Source: Clostridia bacterium (GTDB lineage: Bacteria; Bacillota; Clostridia; CAKSNL01; HGM11501). Taken from it: DNA of 64,000 nucleotides. Below, in pieces: positions 53,342 to 61,507 of the stretch (position 1 is the stretch's first letter; every line of letters begins with the position of its first letter). The position numbers and the translations under genes are program-made. Below the pieces are notes generated by a model that worked only from the letters and a program-made list of their open reading frames with translations, was not told where the DNA came from and made no database searches. Where the stretch lies: NCBI GenBank assembly GCA_017411325.1, contig JAFQQJ010000019.1, positions 1 through 64,000 of the forward strand. Direction: 5' to 3'.

Positions 53342-53359
53342 TATCAAAAGGAGAACTTT

Positions 53360-54154
53360 ATGATTATAAAATACGAAGAAAATCCCCTTGATATGATGAT
53401 ACGTCAAGGCAAATGGCAAAAGGATTTAAGCTATTTTCACCATCACGATAAAATAGAGATAATCTTTTGCAAAGGTGCCCCCTTCGGTGCGCTTATCGAC
53501 GGTGTAAGATACGAGGTGAAAAAGGGAGACATCGTAGTAATCGGCGAGCAGAAAATCCATAACTTCTACATATATGAGGACGATACGCCCTATCTTTTAT
53601 GCCAGTTTCCTTTAAGCATACTTTTAAATAACGGCATTATTCCAAAGCCTATTAAGCCCGTAATAACAAAAGATGCCCTTTCCTCTATTCTAAATCTTTC
53701 ATCCCATATTGAAAGCATCATATCTGTTCTTTCAGTTTACGGAAATGTAGCCACAGGAAGCAAAAGTCCCCTGGCAGAAAACCTTTACAGCGCCCTTTAT
53801 TTTCTTCTTATGAAGCATTTCGAGGAGGAGGAAACATCCTTCGTTCCGGGATGTGAAAAGGCTGACTTTTACAAAATATTAAAATATGCAAACGATAATT
53901 TTACCGGCGATTTAACCATCAGCTCCATGGCAGCAGCCCTCTTTATGGACAGAGGCAGGCTTTCCAAAATATTTTATAAATATTCCGGAATGAAGCTTAA
54001 CGCCTATATAAACGACCTTCGTATGGCAATGGCTCTTTCCCTTATAAAAGAAGGAATGAGCATTTCCCGCGCCGCATTGGATTCGGGCTTTCAGTCAGTA
54101 AGAACCTTTAACAATGTATATAAATCAATAAAGCAAAAACCGTCGGAAGCATAA
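53360..54154 (+). CDS. AraC family transcriptional regulator, cassette
   Basis: A 264-residue regulator. The N-terminal part is cupin-like, with HHHDKIEIIFCKG and YEVKKGDIVVIGEQKIHNF. The C-terminal part (about 165-264) has the paired AraC helix-turn-helix (LTISSMAAALFMDRGRLSKIFYKYSG and ISRAALDSGFQSVRTFNNVYK). Such proteins usually sense a sugar and act on nearby genes, so the cassette at 50558 or the GH13 gene next door is the likely target. GGAG precedes the start 18 nt after the PHP gene. Confidence 0.9.
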   Translation: MIIKYEENPLDMMIRQGKWQKDLSYFHHHDKIEIIFCKGAPFGALIDGVRYEVKKGDIVVIGEQKIHNFYIYEDDTPYLLCQFPLSILLNNGIIPKPIKPVITKDALSSILNLSSHIESIISVLSVYGNVATGSKSPLAENLYSALYFLLMKHFEEEETSFVPGCEKADFYKILKYANDNFTGDLTISSMAAALFMDRGRLSKIFYKYSGMKLNAYINDLRMAMALSLIKEGMSISRAALDSGFQSVRTFNNVYKSIKQKPSEA

Positions 54155-54186
54155 AAATAAAAGCAGGCAATGCCTGCTTTTATTTT
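54154..54186. terminator. Bidirectional terminator
   Basis: AAAAGCAGGC/GCCTGCTTTT with A and T flanks, between the convergent araC and GH13 genes. Confidence 0.88.
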
Positions 54187-55480
54187 ATCTTTTCAATTCA
54201 AGGGCGCAGAAGCCGTAGCCGTCAAGGGTTACCTTTGTTCCTTCAAAATCATATCTTCTTCCGGAAATTTCTGTTGCAAAGCTTAAAAAGTCCTTTTCAT
54301 ACCTTGCTTTTTTATCCGAAAGATTTACAAGCACAAGGATTTTCTTATCCCCCTTTGTTCTTTCAAATGTAATTAAGCTGCTCTTATTCCTGCTTGTAAT
54401 TTTCATATCAGCATCGAAAAGCATGGGATAGTCTTTTCTCATGGCGTTAATCTCTTCGATAAACTCCATTCTGTCCATTCCCTCTTCACGGAGAGCATTT
54501 GACCAGTTGATGCCGATTCGCTTTCCGTAAAAGCGGTTTGAGAACATACATTGCTCCGCTCTGTCCGCAATTTCGTTGCCGTTCCATATAAAGGGAACGC
54601 CCGGAACTGTGTACATAAGGAAATAACAGCACTCTGTCTGCTCCGGCGTAAAGACACTGTCAAGACGCTCATTGTCCGATGCGTGGTCGTGATTTTCAAA
54701 AAGATTTACGTGCTTATAGCCCGCCTTTGCGGAATATGCCTCGTTTATCTTGAATTCCTCCGTTTTGTTTTCCGCTTCCATAAGCCTTCTCCAGCCTCTG
54801 CCGCCGAAGGCAAGGCATCTGTACTGAAGGTCAAAGACTCCGCTATTTACATAGTCAGGCTTCATTCCCTCGTCAAGGAAAATGACGTTTTTGTTTATGG
54901 CGTGAACCCTCTTTCTTCCCTCTGCCCAGAAGTCCATACATATGCAATCGCCCACGTCACAGCGGAATCCGTCGGCACCGTAGTCTCGCACGAAGCTTTC
55001 CATATTGGTGTAGAGATACTCCCTTACATCGTAATTGTCATAGTTTATTCTTGCAAAGGGCCAGGTTTCGCCAACCAGGGGCGTTCCGTCCTCATTCTGA
55101 AGCACCCAGTCGGGATGGTCCTTGATAAATACCGCATTTGCTCCGCAGTGGAGATATACAAGGTCAAACATAACCTTAAGACCTATCCTGTGTGCTTCAG
55201 CCACGAAAGCCATAAGCTCTTCGTTTGTGCCGTATTCTTCGTCCACATTGAAATAGTCCACCATTTTATAGGGGTTTTTGGGGTTGCCGCAGCCGGATTT
55301 TCTCTGTCTCGGGCTCCAGGTTGTTTCATCCATGGAATCGTCTGCTTTCCAGACGGGAGCGATGTAAACCCATGTTATGCCGAGGCTTTTTATGTAGGGA
55401 AGCATTTTTGCCGCCGCATTTATTGTTCCTTCCGGCGTCATGGCTCTGAAGGAAAGCTGATAAATAATCATACTGTTCAT
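54185..55480 (-). CDS. GH13 alpha-amylase family glycosidase
   Basis: A 431-residue alpha-glucan-active enzyme without signal peptide. GH13 regions are visible: YLHCGANAVFIKDHPDW region I-like text, the nucleophile in DGFRCDVGD, the acid/base Glu in NVIFLDEGMKPD and FENHDHASDNERLD. A short C-terminal beta domain follows. It probably cleaves imported maltodextrins; exact specificity is open. ATG 55480 is preferred over an upstream in-frame start because AAAGGGTG is well placed. It has its own promoter and lies divergent from an araC gene. Confidence 0.88.
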   Translation of the reverse strand: MNSMIIYQLSFRAMTPEGTINAAAKMLPYIKSLGITWVYIAPVWKADDSMDETTWSPRQRKSGCGNPKNPYKMVDYFNVDEEYGTNEELMAFVAEAHRIGLKVMFDLVYLHCGANAVFIKDHPDWVLQNEDGTPLVGETWPFARINYDNYDVREYLYTNMESFVRDYGADGFRCDVGDCICMDFWAEGRKRVHAINKNVIFLDEGMKPDYVNSGVFDLQYRCLAFGGRGWRRLMEAENKTEEFKINEAYSAKAGYKHVNLFENHDHASDNERLDSVFTPEQTECCYFLMYTVPGVPFIWNGNEIADRAEQCMFSNRFYGKRIGINWSNALREEGMDRMEFIEEINAMRKDYPMLFDADMKITSRNKSSLITFERTKGDKKILVLVNLSDKKARYEKDFLSFATEISGRRYDFEGTKVTLDGYGFCALELKR

Positions 55481-55509
55481 AAAAATCACCCTTTCATAGT
55501 TATAACTTG

Positions 55510-55603
55510 ATTATATAATATAAAAGTGCTCTTTTCAATCCCTCATATCGCTATAAAGGTTTGAATTTCGCAACTTGACGAATCGGTTTTACCGTGATAT
55601 TAT
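55510..55603. promoter_or_regulatory. Divergent promoters of GH13 and araC
   Basis: Minus strand: TTGAAA (55533-55538), 17 bp, TATAAT (55510-55515) for GH13. Plus strand: TTGACG (55575-55580), 17 bp, TATTAT (55598-55603) for araC. The arrangement suggests the regulator controls both. Confidence 0.75.
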
Positions 55604-55637
55604 GTATATATATTTCATTTTACGAAAGGTGAAGCTT

Positions 55638-56372
55638 ATGGATATTTATATAAAATCTTTTTTAGGCGTTTTTATAAACAAACGCAAGAAAGAAGCTTTT
55701 TTCACATCTCCCAGAGACTTTTCGGTTTTAAGCTTCAGAACAAAAGGCAATGCCGTTTTTTACCGCAACGGAAAAACCGTACACGTTTCCGAAAACGACA
55801 TTTTGTATGTGCCGAAAAACATTTTCTACAGCCAGGAAAGCGAAACGGAGGACGAAATTATCGCCATTCACTTCAAGGTAAACGCCGATCTTTTTCCCGA
55901 CCTTACCTCGCTTACTCCAAAGGATTCCAAAATAGCCGGGGAGCTTTTCAAAAAGGCATACAGCCTTTACACCTCGGGAGGTGAAAATGCTCACTTTCTG
56001 TGCCTTTCCGTAATTTATGAAATACTTAATTTATTCTTAAGTAAAAATACGGAGAGCCTTCCGCCCCTTTTATCCAAAGCCATAGATATTATGGATGTCA
56101 AAAGCTTTGATTCCTCTTTTTCTATAGAAGCACTTTCCGAAAGCCTTTCCGTAAGTCAGGCGTATCTTCGTATGCTTTTTTCAAAGCATCTTAAAACCTC
56201 TCCTTCCGTTTATCTTAAAAACCTTCGCTTTGAGCGGGCAAAAAAGCTTCTTGAAACGGGGTATTATTCGGTCAGAACGGTTTCCGAGATGTCGGGCTAT
56301 GAAAATGAGAAAAACTTTTCCACCGCTTTTAAAAAATTCACGGGAAAATGCCCCTCGGAATACAAAAAATGA
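55638..56372 (+). CDS. AraC family transcriptional regulator, divergent from GH13
   Basis: A 244-residue AraC-type protein. The N-terminal sensing part is beta-rich (AVFYRNGKTVHVSENDILYVPKN). The C-terminal helix-turn-helix pair spans about 145-244 (FSIEALSESLSVSQAYLRMLFSKHLK and VSEMSGYENEKNFSTAFKKFTGKCPSEYKK). AAAGGTG precedes the ATG at 55638. Its divergent position implies control of the GH13 gene. The stop codon lies inside its own terminator hairpin. Confidence 0.9.
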   Translation: MDIYIKSFLGVFINKRKKEAFFTSPRDFSVLSFRTKGNAVFYRNGKTVHVSENDILYVPKNIFYSQESETEDEIIAIHFKVNADLFPDLTSLTPKDSKIAGELFKKAYSLYTSGGENAHFLCLSVIYEILNLFLSKNTESLPPLLSKAIDIMDVKSFDSSFSIEALSESLSVSQAYLRMLFSKHLKTSPSVYLKNLRFERAKKLLETGYYSVRTVSEMSGYENEKNFSTAFKKFTGKCPSEYKK

Positions 56373-56393
56373 GTTGCGCTGCAACTCATTTTT
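56365..56393. terminator. Terminator of the divergent araC gene
   Basis: AAAAATGAGTTGC/GCAACTCATTTTT with loop GCT, including the stop codon. Confidence 0.85.
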
Positions 56394-56402
56394 ATTTTAA
56401 TA

Positions 56403-56777
56403 CTATAAACCCAATATGTAAAACCCTATCTTTCTTTTTACGGCTTCACCGAGCCAAGGGATGAGTTGACTATATTTCTCTTCAAGCAAAGGTTCAGCCT
56501 TTTTCAAAAATTCAACGGTTTTATCGGCATCATAATAATTTACTCCGCAATAATCAAATCCCGTATCTCCGTTCGGGAGCAATGCTCCGTTCAATATGCT
56601 TTTATAATATTTTTCGAGAAAGTCATCAAAATCATCAGCTTTCATCAAAAGCGAATCTTCTGCCCAATGTTCGACGATTATCCAATCTGTTTTACCGTCA
56701 CACACCGGATTTTCGTATTTACAATAGTGAAATTCAAAATAATAAGTTCCTTTACGTTCAGCTTCTGTTATAAACAT
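56403..56777 (-). CDS. Hypothetical protein
   Basis: A 124-residue acidic, aromatic-rich protein (YYFEFHYCKYENPVCDGKTDWIIVEHWAEDS). No signal peptide or membrane segment is seen. I do not recognise the family; a small SUKH/immunity-like fold is possible but unsupported. ATG 56777 has AGGGTGATT upstream and starts 5 nt after the metallopeptidase stop, so the two are co-transcribed. Confidence 0.6.
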   Translation of the reverse strand: MFITEAERKGTYYFEFHYCKYENPVCDGKTDWIIVEHWAEDSLLMKADDFDDFLEKYYKSILNGALLPNGDTGFDYCGVNYYDADKTVEFLKKAEPLLEEKYSQLIPWLGEAVKRKIGFYILGL

Positions 56778-56782
56778 ACTAA

Positions 56783-57340
56783 TCACCCTAAGGTTATTTC
56801 TTTCAGCTTTTTTCTTTGCTCCTTCCAGTCGGGGCAGACCTTTGAAAGCTCATCGTAAAAATCCTTGCCGTGACCGGGGATGAAAAAATGCGTAAATTCG
56901 TGATATACGACATATTCCACGCATCTTTCAGGTGCATATTTAAGGTTTAAGTTAAATGTCAATATTCGCCTCTCTTTGCGGCAGTTTCCCCACATTGTTT
57001 TCATTCTTCGGAATTTAATTACCGGAAAAGCAACGCCTCTTTTTTCGTAATAAGGATAAACCTCTTTGCAAAAGCTCAAGATAAAGCTTTTAAGTCCGTC
57101 CTCCGAAAAATGCTCCGTGTTTACCTTGTTTGCTCTTTCCTTCTGTCGTTCTCTTGCCTTTAGTATGAAATCAGAATTTTTACGGATAAAATCCTCGATG
57201 AATTTTTTGCCTGTAAAACGGTTTGCAGAAACATAAATCATGCCGTTACCTTTTACACGAAGATTTACGTTTTTAACATTTTTACGCACAAGCTCATATT
57301 CCGTTTCAACGCCGTTTAAGTAAATTTTCTCGATGGACAT
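56783..57340 (-). CDS. YgjP-like zinc metallopeptidase (DUF45)
   Basis: A 185-residue predicted metallopeptidase. The zinc motif HEFTHFFIPGHGKDF gives HExxH plus a third His. MKTMWGNCRKERRILTFNLNLKYAP is the conserved stretch before it. The physiological substrate is unknown; such proteins are sometimes linked to restriction or DNA-repair loci, but none is present here. ATG 57340 is preceded by AAAAGGTGATAAT. Its own promoter is TTGACC-N17-TACAAT at 57357-57385. Confidence 0.85.
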   Translation of the reverse strand: MSIEKIYLNGVETEYELVRKNVKNVNLRVKGNGMIYVSANRFTGKKFIEDFIRKNSDFILKARERQKERANKVNTEHFSEDGLKSFILSFCKEVYPYYEKRGVAFPVIKFRRMKTMWGNCRKERRILTFNLNLKYAPERCVEYVVYHEFTHFFIPGHGKDFYDELSKVCPDWKEQRKKLKEITLG

Positions 57341-57356
57341 ATTATCACCTTTTAGT

Positions 57357-57385
57357 ATTGTAGCACGAAAAAGGGCTACGGTCAA
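57357..57385 (-). promoter_or_regulatory. Promoter of the YgjP-like gene
   Basis: On the minus strand TTGACC (57380-57385), 17 bp, TACAAT (57357-57362). Confidence 0.75.
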
Positions 57386-57391
57386 GAAAAG

Positions 57392-57476
57392 AGATTCTTC
57401 CGTAGGCGTTTTATAAAAACGCCGTCGTCAGAATGACACTTACGGTGCCTGTCTTTCTGAGTGAAACGAAAAATCT
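57392..57476. repeat. Half copy of the GTCATTCTGA repeat element
   Basis: GATTCTTCC, hairpin GGCGTTTT/AAAACGCC and TCAGAATGAC match the right half of the element at 9222-9332, then GTCTTTCTGAG follows. It lies at the left edge of the 778-bp gap between the YgjP-like and GH20 genes. Confidence 0.55.
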
Positions 57477-57483
57477 CCTTATT

Positions 57484-58134
57484 CGACAATTTATTTTTCC
57501 CTCCAAAGTGCCCTACTTTAGCTCTACTCGTGCACAAAACCCTGTTCGGGTTTTGATTGTTTAGTTATAAAAACGGCTCGGCTGTCCGCCGAGCTCTTCG
57601 TTTTTACAACCTGACTACGCAAAAACTTTTCAATGAATTTGCACAAAATGCTATTTGCATTTTGATAACATCGTGTTTCACTCGCTAAAATGCTTCGCCC
57701 CCGCTGTTCTCGTCGCTCCTTAGCATTCGCTCCTCGCTCACTCCGGCTTTTCGCATTTTTACGCTCGCAAAACCTTGCTTCGTAAAAGCCTTGTTGCTTT
57801 TACTCCGCTCGTCTGGCAAATGTAACGCTTAAAGGAGGGAAATATCCGAAATAAAATGTTCCATAAGGAAATTTTATGAGGAATAAATGTACCCTCGACG
57901 GGTACATTTATTTTTCCCTCCGGATAGACCGTTCACTTTAGCAATACGCGCGAAAAATTAAGCGCTACATTCTGGCAAATGTAACGCTTAAAGGAGGGAA
58001 ATAAAAATATGTATTAACTTGCTATGGTCTTATTATAGCACTGTCAATAAATTTTCGCAATACCCCATTTAGTAGAAATGCACGAAGATTTCAATTTATT
58101 TTTGTGCAATATTCACAATTATATAAGTTTTTCG
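57484..58134. repeat. Duplicated noncoding block, copy A
   Basis: About 650 bp that recur at 60861-61507 with high identity. Two parts are bounded by TTTATTTTTCCCTCC and GGAGGGAAATA inverted ends (57490-57844 and 57907-58004). Inside are hairpins AAAACCC/GGGTTTT, GGCTCGGC/GCCGAGC, AATAAATGTACCC/GGGTACATTTATT and AAGCGCTACATT/AATGTAACGCTT (57960-57989). The right end runs into the last codons of the GH20 gene. No protein gene is credible inside. Confidence 0.8.
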
Positions 58135-59552
58135 GACAATGCAATGATTTTTTCCTTTGCGGATTCAAATTCTTCGCCTGAATAAAAATCCTCTGCATTC
58201 CAGGTTCTGTCGGACACCTGGGGAAGATTTAATATAACACGATCTCGCTCTTCTTCCATTTTACATTCCCACTGGCAAAGCATTCCGCCAAGCACCTTTT
58301 CTCTTGGCGTAAGCTCAAGACCGCCGTATGCCTTTGAAGCATTCCAGTGATGCTGAACCTGATGAACCCTCCAGTTTTTGCTGATTACAGACCACTTACA
58401 GATGGTTTTTATTGGTTCTTTGCGAAGCGGCACGATATACATGGGAGACCAGGATGCATTTATAACGTTAAAGCCCGATTCAATGAGTTCGGGGCCCGAC
58501 TGATAAATATTCTCCCATGAGATTACAACCGCATCACGGGAAATGTTTTCCGTTCCCTCATAGGGAAATCCTTCCCACACGATGGGCGTTTTGCCCAGAG
58601 AAAGGCAGATATCAATAATCTTCTTTACGAAATGGGAGTAGGTTGCCTTTGTACTTTCAAGGTTCTGCCTTGCCATATAGTCACGGCAAAGGGCACAATG
58701 GTTCCAGTTTTCGTGCTTGGCTTCGTCACATCCTACGTGAATATATTTTGAATACTTAAAAATTTCCGCAATCTCAGAAAGCATCCTACGGATGTTTTCA
58801 AAAATATCAGGCTTTCCGATGCACATAATGTTATCAACTCTGCCCACTTTTCCTGCTTCAACGGAATTTTCCACGGAGGAATCTTCAATTTCTTCATCGT
58901 ATACGTTGCCGAACTCATCGGGACAGTTTTTTATAAGCTCCTTTGAATGGCCGATTCCCTCAAATTCGGGAACAAGCTCTATGCCGGATTCATAGGCATA
59001 TTCAACAAGGTAGTCAATTTCGCTTCTTTTATAGCATCTTCCCCTTGTTGCCGCTTTTGGAAAGCACGCCAAAGGAAGCGTCCAGGACTGATCGTCCGTA
59101 AAATGAAGCTGCAGATATTTCATTTTGTTGAGATAGCACAAATCCACATAGGAAATTAAATTATCAAAGTCGTGCCACTCTCTTGCAAGGTCTGTCATAA
59201 AAGCTCTGAAATCCTTGTCGGGAGAGTCCTTTATTTCGGTATCGCAGACCGTAAATCCATCTTCTGTCTTTTCCATAAGCTGAAGCATTGTGGCAAGACC
59301 ATAACGTGCACCTTCATAGTCGGATGCGTAAACGCTTGCGCCCTTTATGGCGTATTCGTCTTTATCCAAAGCTTCGTCATACACTAACTTTATGCCGTCA
59401 TCGCCGTCTGTCAACCTTACGCCGTAGAGCTTTGACACCATACGGAGAAACGCTTTTTTACAGAAAATAAGTCTTTCGTCAGCGGAAAACTCCGCCGATA
59501 TTTCGATATTTCCATTTTCCTTAAAGTTTTTTGCTTTCGGAATAATGTTCAT
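58119..59552 (-). CDS. GH20 family beta-N-acetylhexosaminidase-like enzyme, paralogue 1
   Basis: A 477-residue cytoplasmic glycosidase. The fold and motifs resemble GH20: RAFMTDLAREWHDFDNLISY, KMKYLQLHFTDDQSWTLP, ELVPEFEGIGHS and IHVGCDEAKHENW, where the Asp-Glu near residue 274 is the expected catalytic pair. The target would be terminal GlcNAc or GalNAc. It shares roughly two thirds of its residues with the gene at 61493 by eye. It begins 18 bp after the lyase-like propeller gene, so they are one operon. GAGAGGGG supports the ATG. Confidence 0.8.
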   Translation of the reverse strand: MNIIPKAKNFKENGNIEISAEFSADERLIFCKKAFLRMVSKLYGVRLTDGDDGIKLVYDEALDKDEYAIKGASVYASDYEGARYGLATMLQLMEKTEDGFTVCDTEIKDSPDKDFRAFMTDLAREWHDFDNLISYVDLCYLNKMKYLQLHFTDDQSWTLPLACFPKAATRGRCYKRSEIDYLVEYAYESGIELVPEFEGIGHSKELIKNCPDEFGNVYDEEIEDSSVENSVEAGKVGRVDNIMCIGKPDIFENIRRMLSEIAEIFKYSKYIHVGCDEAKHENWNHCALCRDYMARQNLESTKATYSHFVKKIIDICLSLGKTPIVWEGFPYEGTENISRDAVVISWENIYQSGPELIESGFNVINASWSPMYIVPLRKEPIKTICKWSVISKNWRVHQVQHHWNASKAYGGLELTPREKVLGGMLCQWECKMEEERDRVILNLPQVSDRTWNAEDFYSGEEFESAKEKIIALSEKLI

Positions 59553-59570
59553 TAAAAAGCCCCTCTCTAA

Positions 59571-60743
59571 TTAATAAATAAGTCCTGTTTCACTTAAATC
59601 AACTTCTAAAATTTGTCTTCTGCCGTTTTGAATTGTATCATAGGAAAAACGTGTTCCTTTTGTATTCCAGCGATTATGAAAATCCGAGCGGAACTCCACT
59701 GTAGCAAGGCTGTGGGGGCAATGCGCCGTAAGAACTATGCGATATTTTTCCTTTCGGCAATCATAAAGATACACATTGCGATAGCCCTGCCCGTTTGGAC
59801 AACCGTCGCCTAAAATATAGTTTTTATCCGGCGAATAAAGGCAATGGATATCAAACCCCTTTGTCATATCATCGGGAATTTCTTTCCATATGCCCTTCTC
59901 TGTATTAAGCCAATAGCAGTCATCCACACCGTTATAAGTACAGTAGCCGAAAAGCGTATCGTCATCCTGCCAATCATAGTGTGAATACATAGTCATTCTG
60001 CTCATCAGCTTCATATTCCCGGAAAGGTCTGATATTATGAGATTTGTCGCCCACGTTTTATCATTTTCAGATGGAAAAGTTCTTACCAGCATCATAAATT
60101 TCGTTGCCGACGGATTAAAGGTTATATGATTTACAACAAGCTTTCTGTCAGAGGTAAGTCCGATAAGGTGTGCCATTTCAGGATATGTGCAGATAAGCTT
60201 TTTATCCCCCGTTTCCATATCAACAAGGAAAACCCCGTCGTTTTCAGGTTGTGCGATATCAAAATAAGGATCCTTTTCGTTGCAGTAGCCATAGCCTTTC
60301 CGAAAATCGTAAATTCTTAAAAAGTTTACGGAGAGCCCCCATTTACCGTCACGGGAAATATTAGCGCAAACAGGTGTATAATGCCTGTGCCCCGTTTTTA
60401 TGTTTTTTTCTACGGTCATATATTCTCCATTTTCATATACGTTATAAAAGACCGTATCTTTTTTACTTCTGTGCCATTGAAGCATTGCACCCTGCTGAAA
60501 ATTCCAGGCGCAGGTTTCGTCAATCTTCTCAAAATTACCGTTTGCAAGGTCAACAACACCCAATGTGAGTATATCTGCGGATGTCGGAACTCTGTCTTCA
60601 AATTCCGCCATATTGCAAAGATGGAAGCTGTCGGTGTCGTCATAGGCCTTTAAGTCATAATAACCGAAAAAACAGCTCTTTTCAGTTTTCGGAGATATAA
60701 TCCGAAGTGTTCCGTCTATATGAGTTACCGGTTCTTTTTCCAT
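59571..60743 (-). CDS. Beta-propeller polysaccharide-lyase-like protein
   Basis: A 390-residue soluble protein with about seven repeated blades. CFFGYYDLKAYDD, ETCAWNFQQGAMLQWH, VNHITFNPSATKFMMLVR, MYSHYDWQDDDTLFGY and EFRSDFHNRWNTKGTRFSYD recall the propeller lyases related to oligogalacturonate and ulvan lyases (PL22/PL24/PL25 type). Several of the conserved His, Tyr and Arg sit in those motifs. Without structure or search the lyase activity stays a proposal. It is first in an operon with a GH20 gene; the promoter is at 60777-60805. Confidence 0.55.
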   Translation of the reverse strand: MEKEPVTHIDGTLRIISPKTEKSCFFGYYDLKAYDDTDSFHLCNMAEFEDRVPTSADILTLGVVDLANGNFEKIDETCAWNFQQGAMLQWHRSKKDTVFYNVYENGEYMTVEKNIKTGHRHYTPVCANISRDGKWGLSVNFLRIYDFRKGYGYCNEKDPYFDIAQPENDGVFLVDMETGDKKLICTYPEMAHLIGLTSDRKLVVNHITFNPSATKFMMLVRTFPSENDKTWATNLIISDLSGNMKLMSRMTMYSHYDWQDDDTLFGYCTYNGVDDCYWLNTEKGIWKEIPDDMTKGFDIHCLYSPDKNYILGDGCPNGQGYRNVYLYDCRKEKYRIVLTAHCPHSLATVEFRSDFHNRWNTKGTRFSYDTIQNGRRQILEVDLSETGLIY

Positions 60744-60776
60744 ACAATCGCCCCTTTCCGTATAAACTTCTTTTTA

Positions 60777-60805
60777 ATTTTATAACACATAAATTAAAAA
60801 GTCAA
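60777..60805 (-). promoter_or_regulatory. Promoter of the propeller-GH20 operon
   Basis: On the minus strand TTGACT (60800-60805), 17 bp, TAAAAT (60777-60782). Confidence 0.7.
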
Positions 60806-60860
60806 CAGAAAAGAGCTTATGCCAAAGGAAAATTTACGAGCAATAAATTGTTGCTCGATG

Positions 60861-61507
60861 CGACAATTTATTTTTCCCTCCAAAGCTCCCACTTCGGCTT
60901 TACTCGTGCACAAAACCCCGTTCGGGTTTTGATTGTTTAGTTATAAAAACGGCTCGGCTGTCCGCCGAGCTTCTCGTTTTTACAACCTGACTACGCAAAA
61001 ACTTTTCAATGAATTTGCACAAAATGCTATTCGCATTTTGATAATATCGTGTTTCACTCGCTAAAATGCTTCGCCCCCGCTGTTCTCGTCGCTCCTTAGC
61101 ATTCGCTCCTCGCTCACTCCGGCTTTTCGCATTTTTACGCTCGCAAAACCTCGCTTCGCAAAAGCTTTGTTGCTTTTGCTACGCTTGTCTGGCAAATGTA
61201 ACGCTTAAAGGAGGGAAATATCCGAAATAAAATATTCCGTGAGGAAATTTTATGAGGAATAAATGTACCCTCGACGGGTACATTTATTTTTCCCTCCAAA
61301 GCACTCTCTCTAGCTCTACTCGTTTAAAAAATTAAACACCGCGTTCTGGCAAACGTGGTGCTTAAAGGAGGGAAATAAAAATATGTATTAACTTGCTATG
61401 GTCTTATTATAGCACTGTCAATAATTTTTAGCAATACCCCATTTAGTAGAAATGCACGAATATTTCAGCTTATTTTTGTGCAACATCCACAATTATATAA
61501 GTTTTTC
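60861..61507. repeat. Duplicated noncoding block, copy B
   Basis: Second copy of the block at 57484-58134, next to the second GH20 gene in the same orientation. The inverted TTTATTTTTCCCTCC/GGAGGGAAATA ends and most hairpins are kept. The terminal hairpin is changed on both arms (AAACACCGCGTT at 61334-61345 and AACGTGGTGCTT at 61352-61363), so pairing is preserved. The 749-bp gap holds no credible gene. Confidence 0.8.

Noticed and set aside
59172-59470. Open frames on the opposite strand of the GH20, amylase, pnp and infB genes
   Set aside because: They are shadows of well-supported genes, with no ribosome sites or family motifs.
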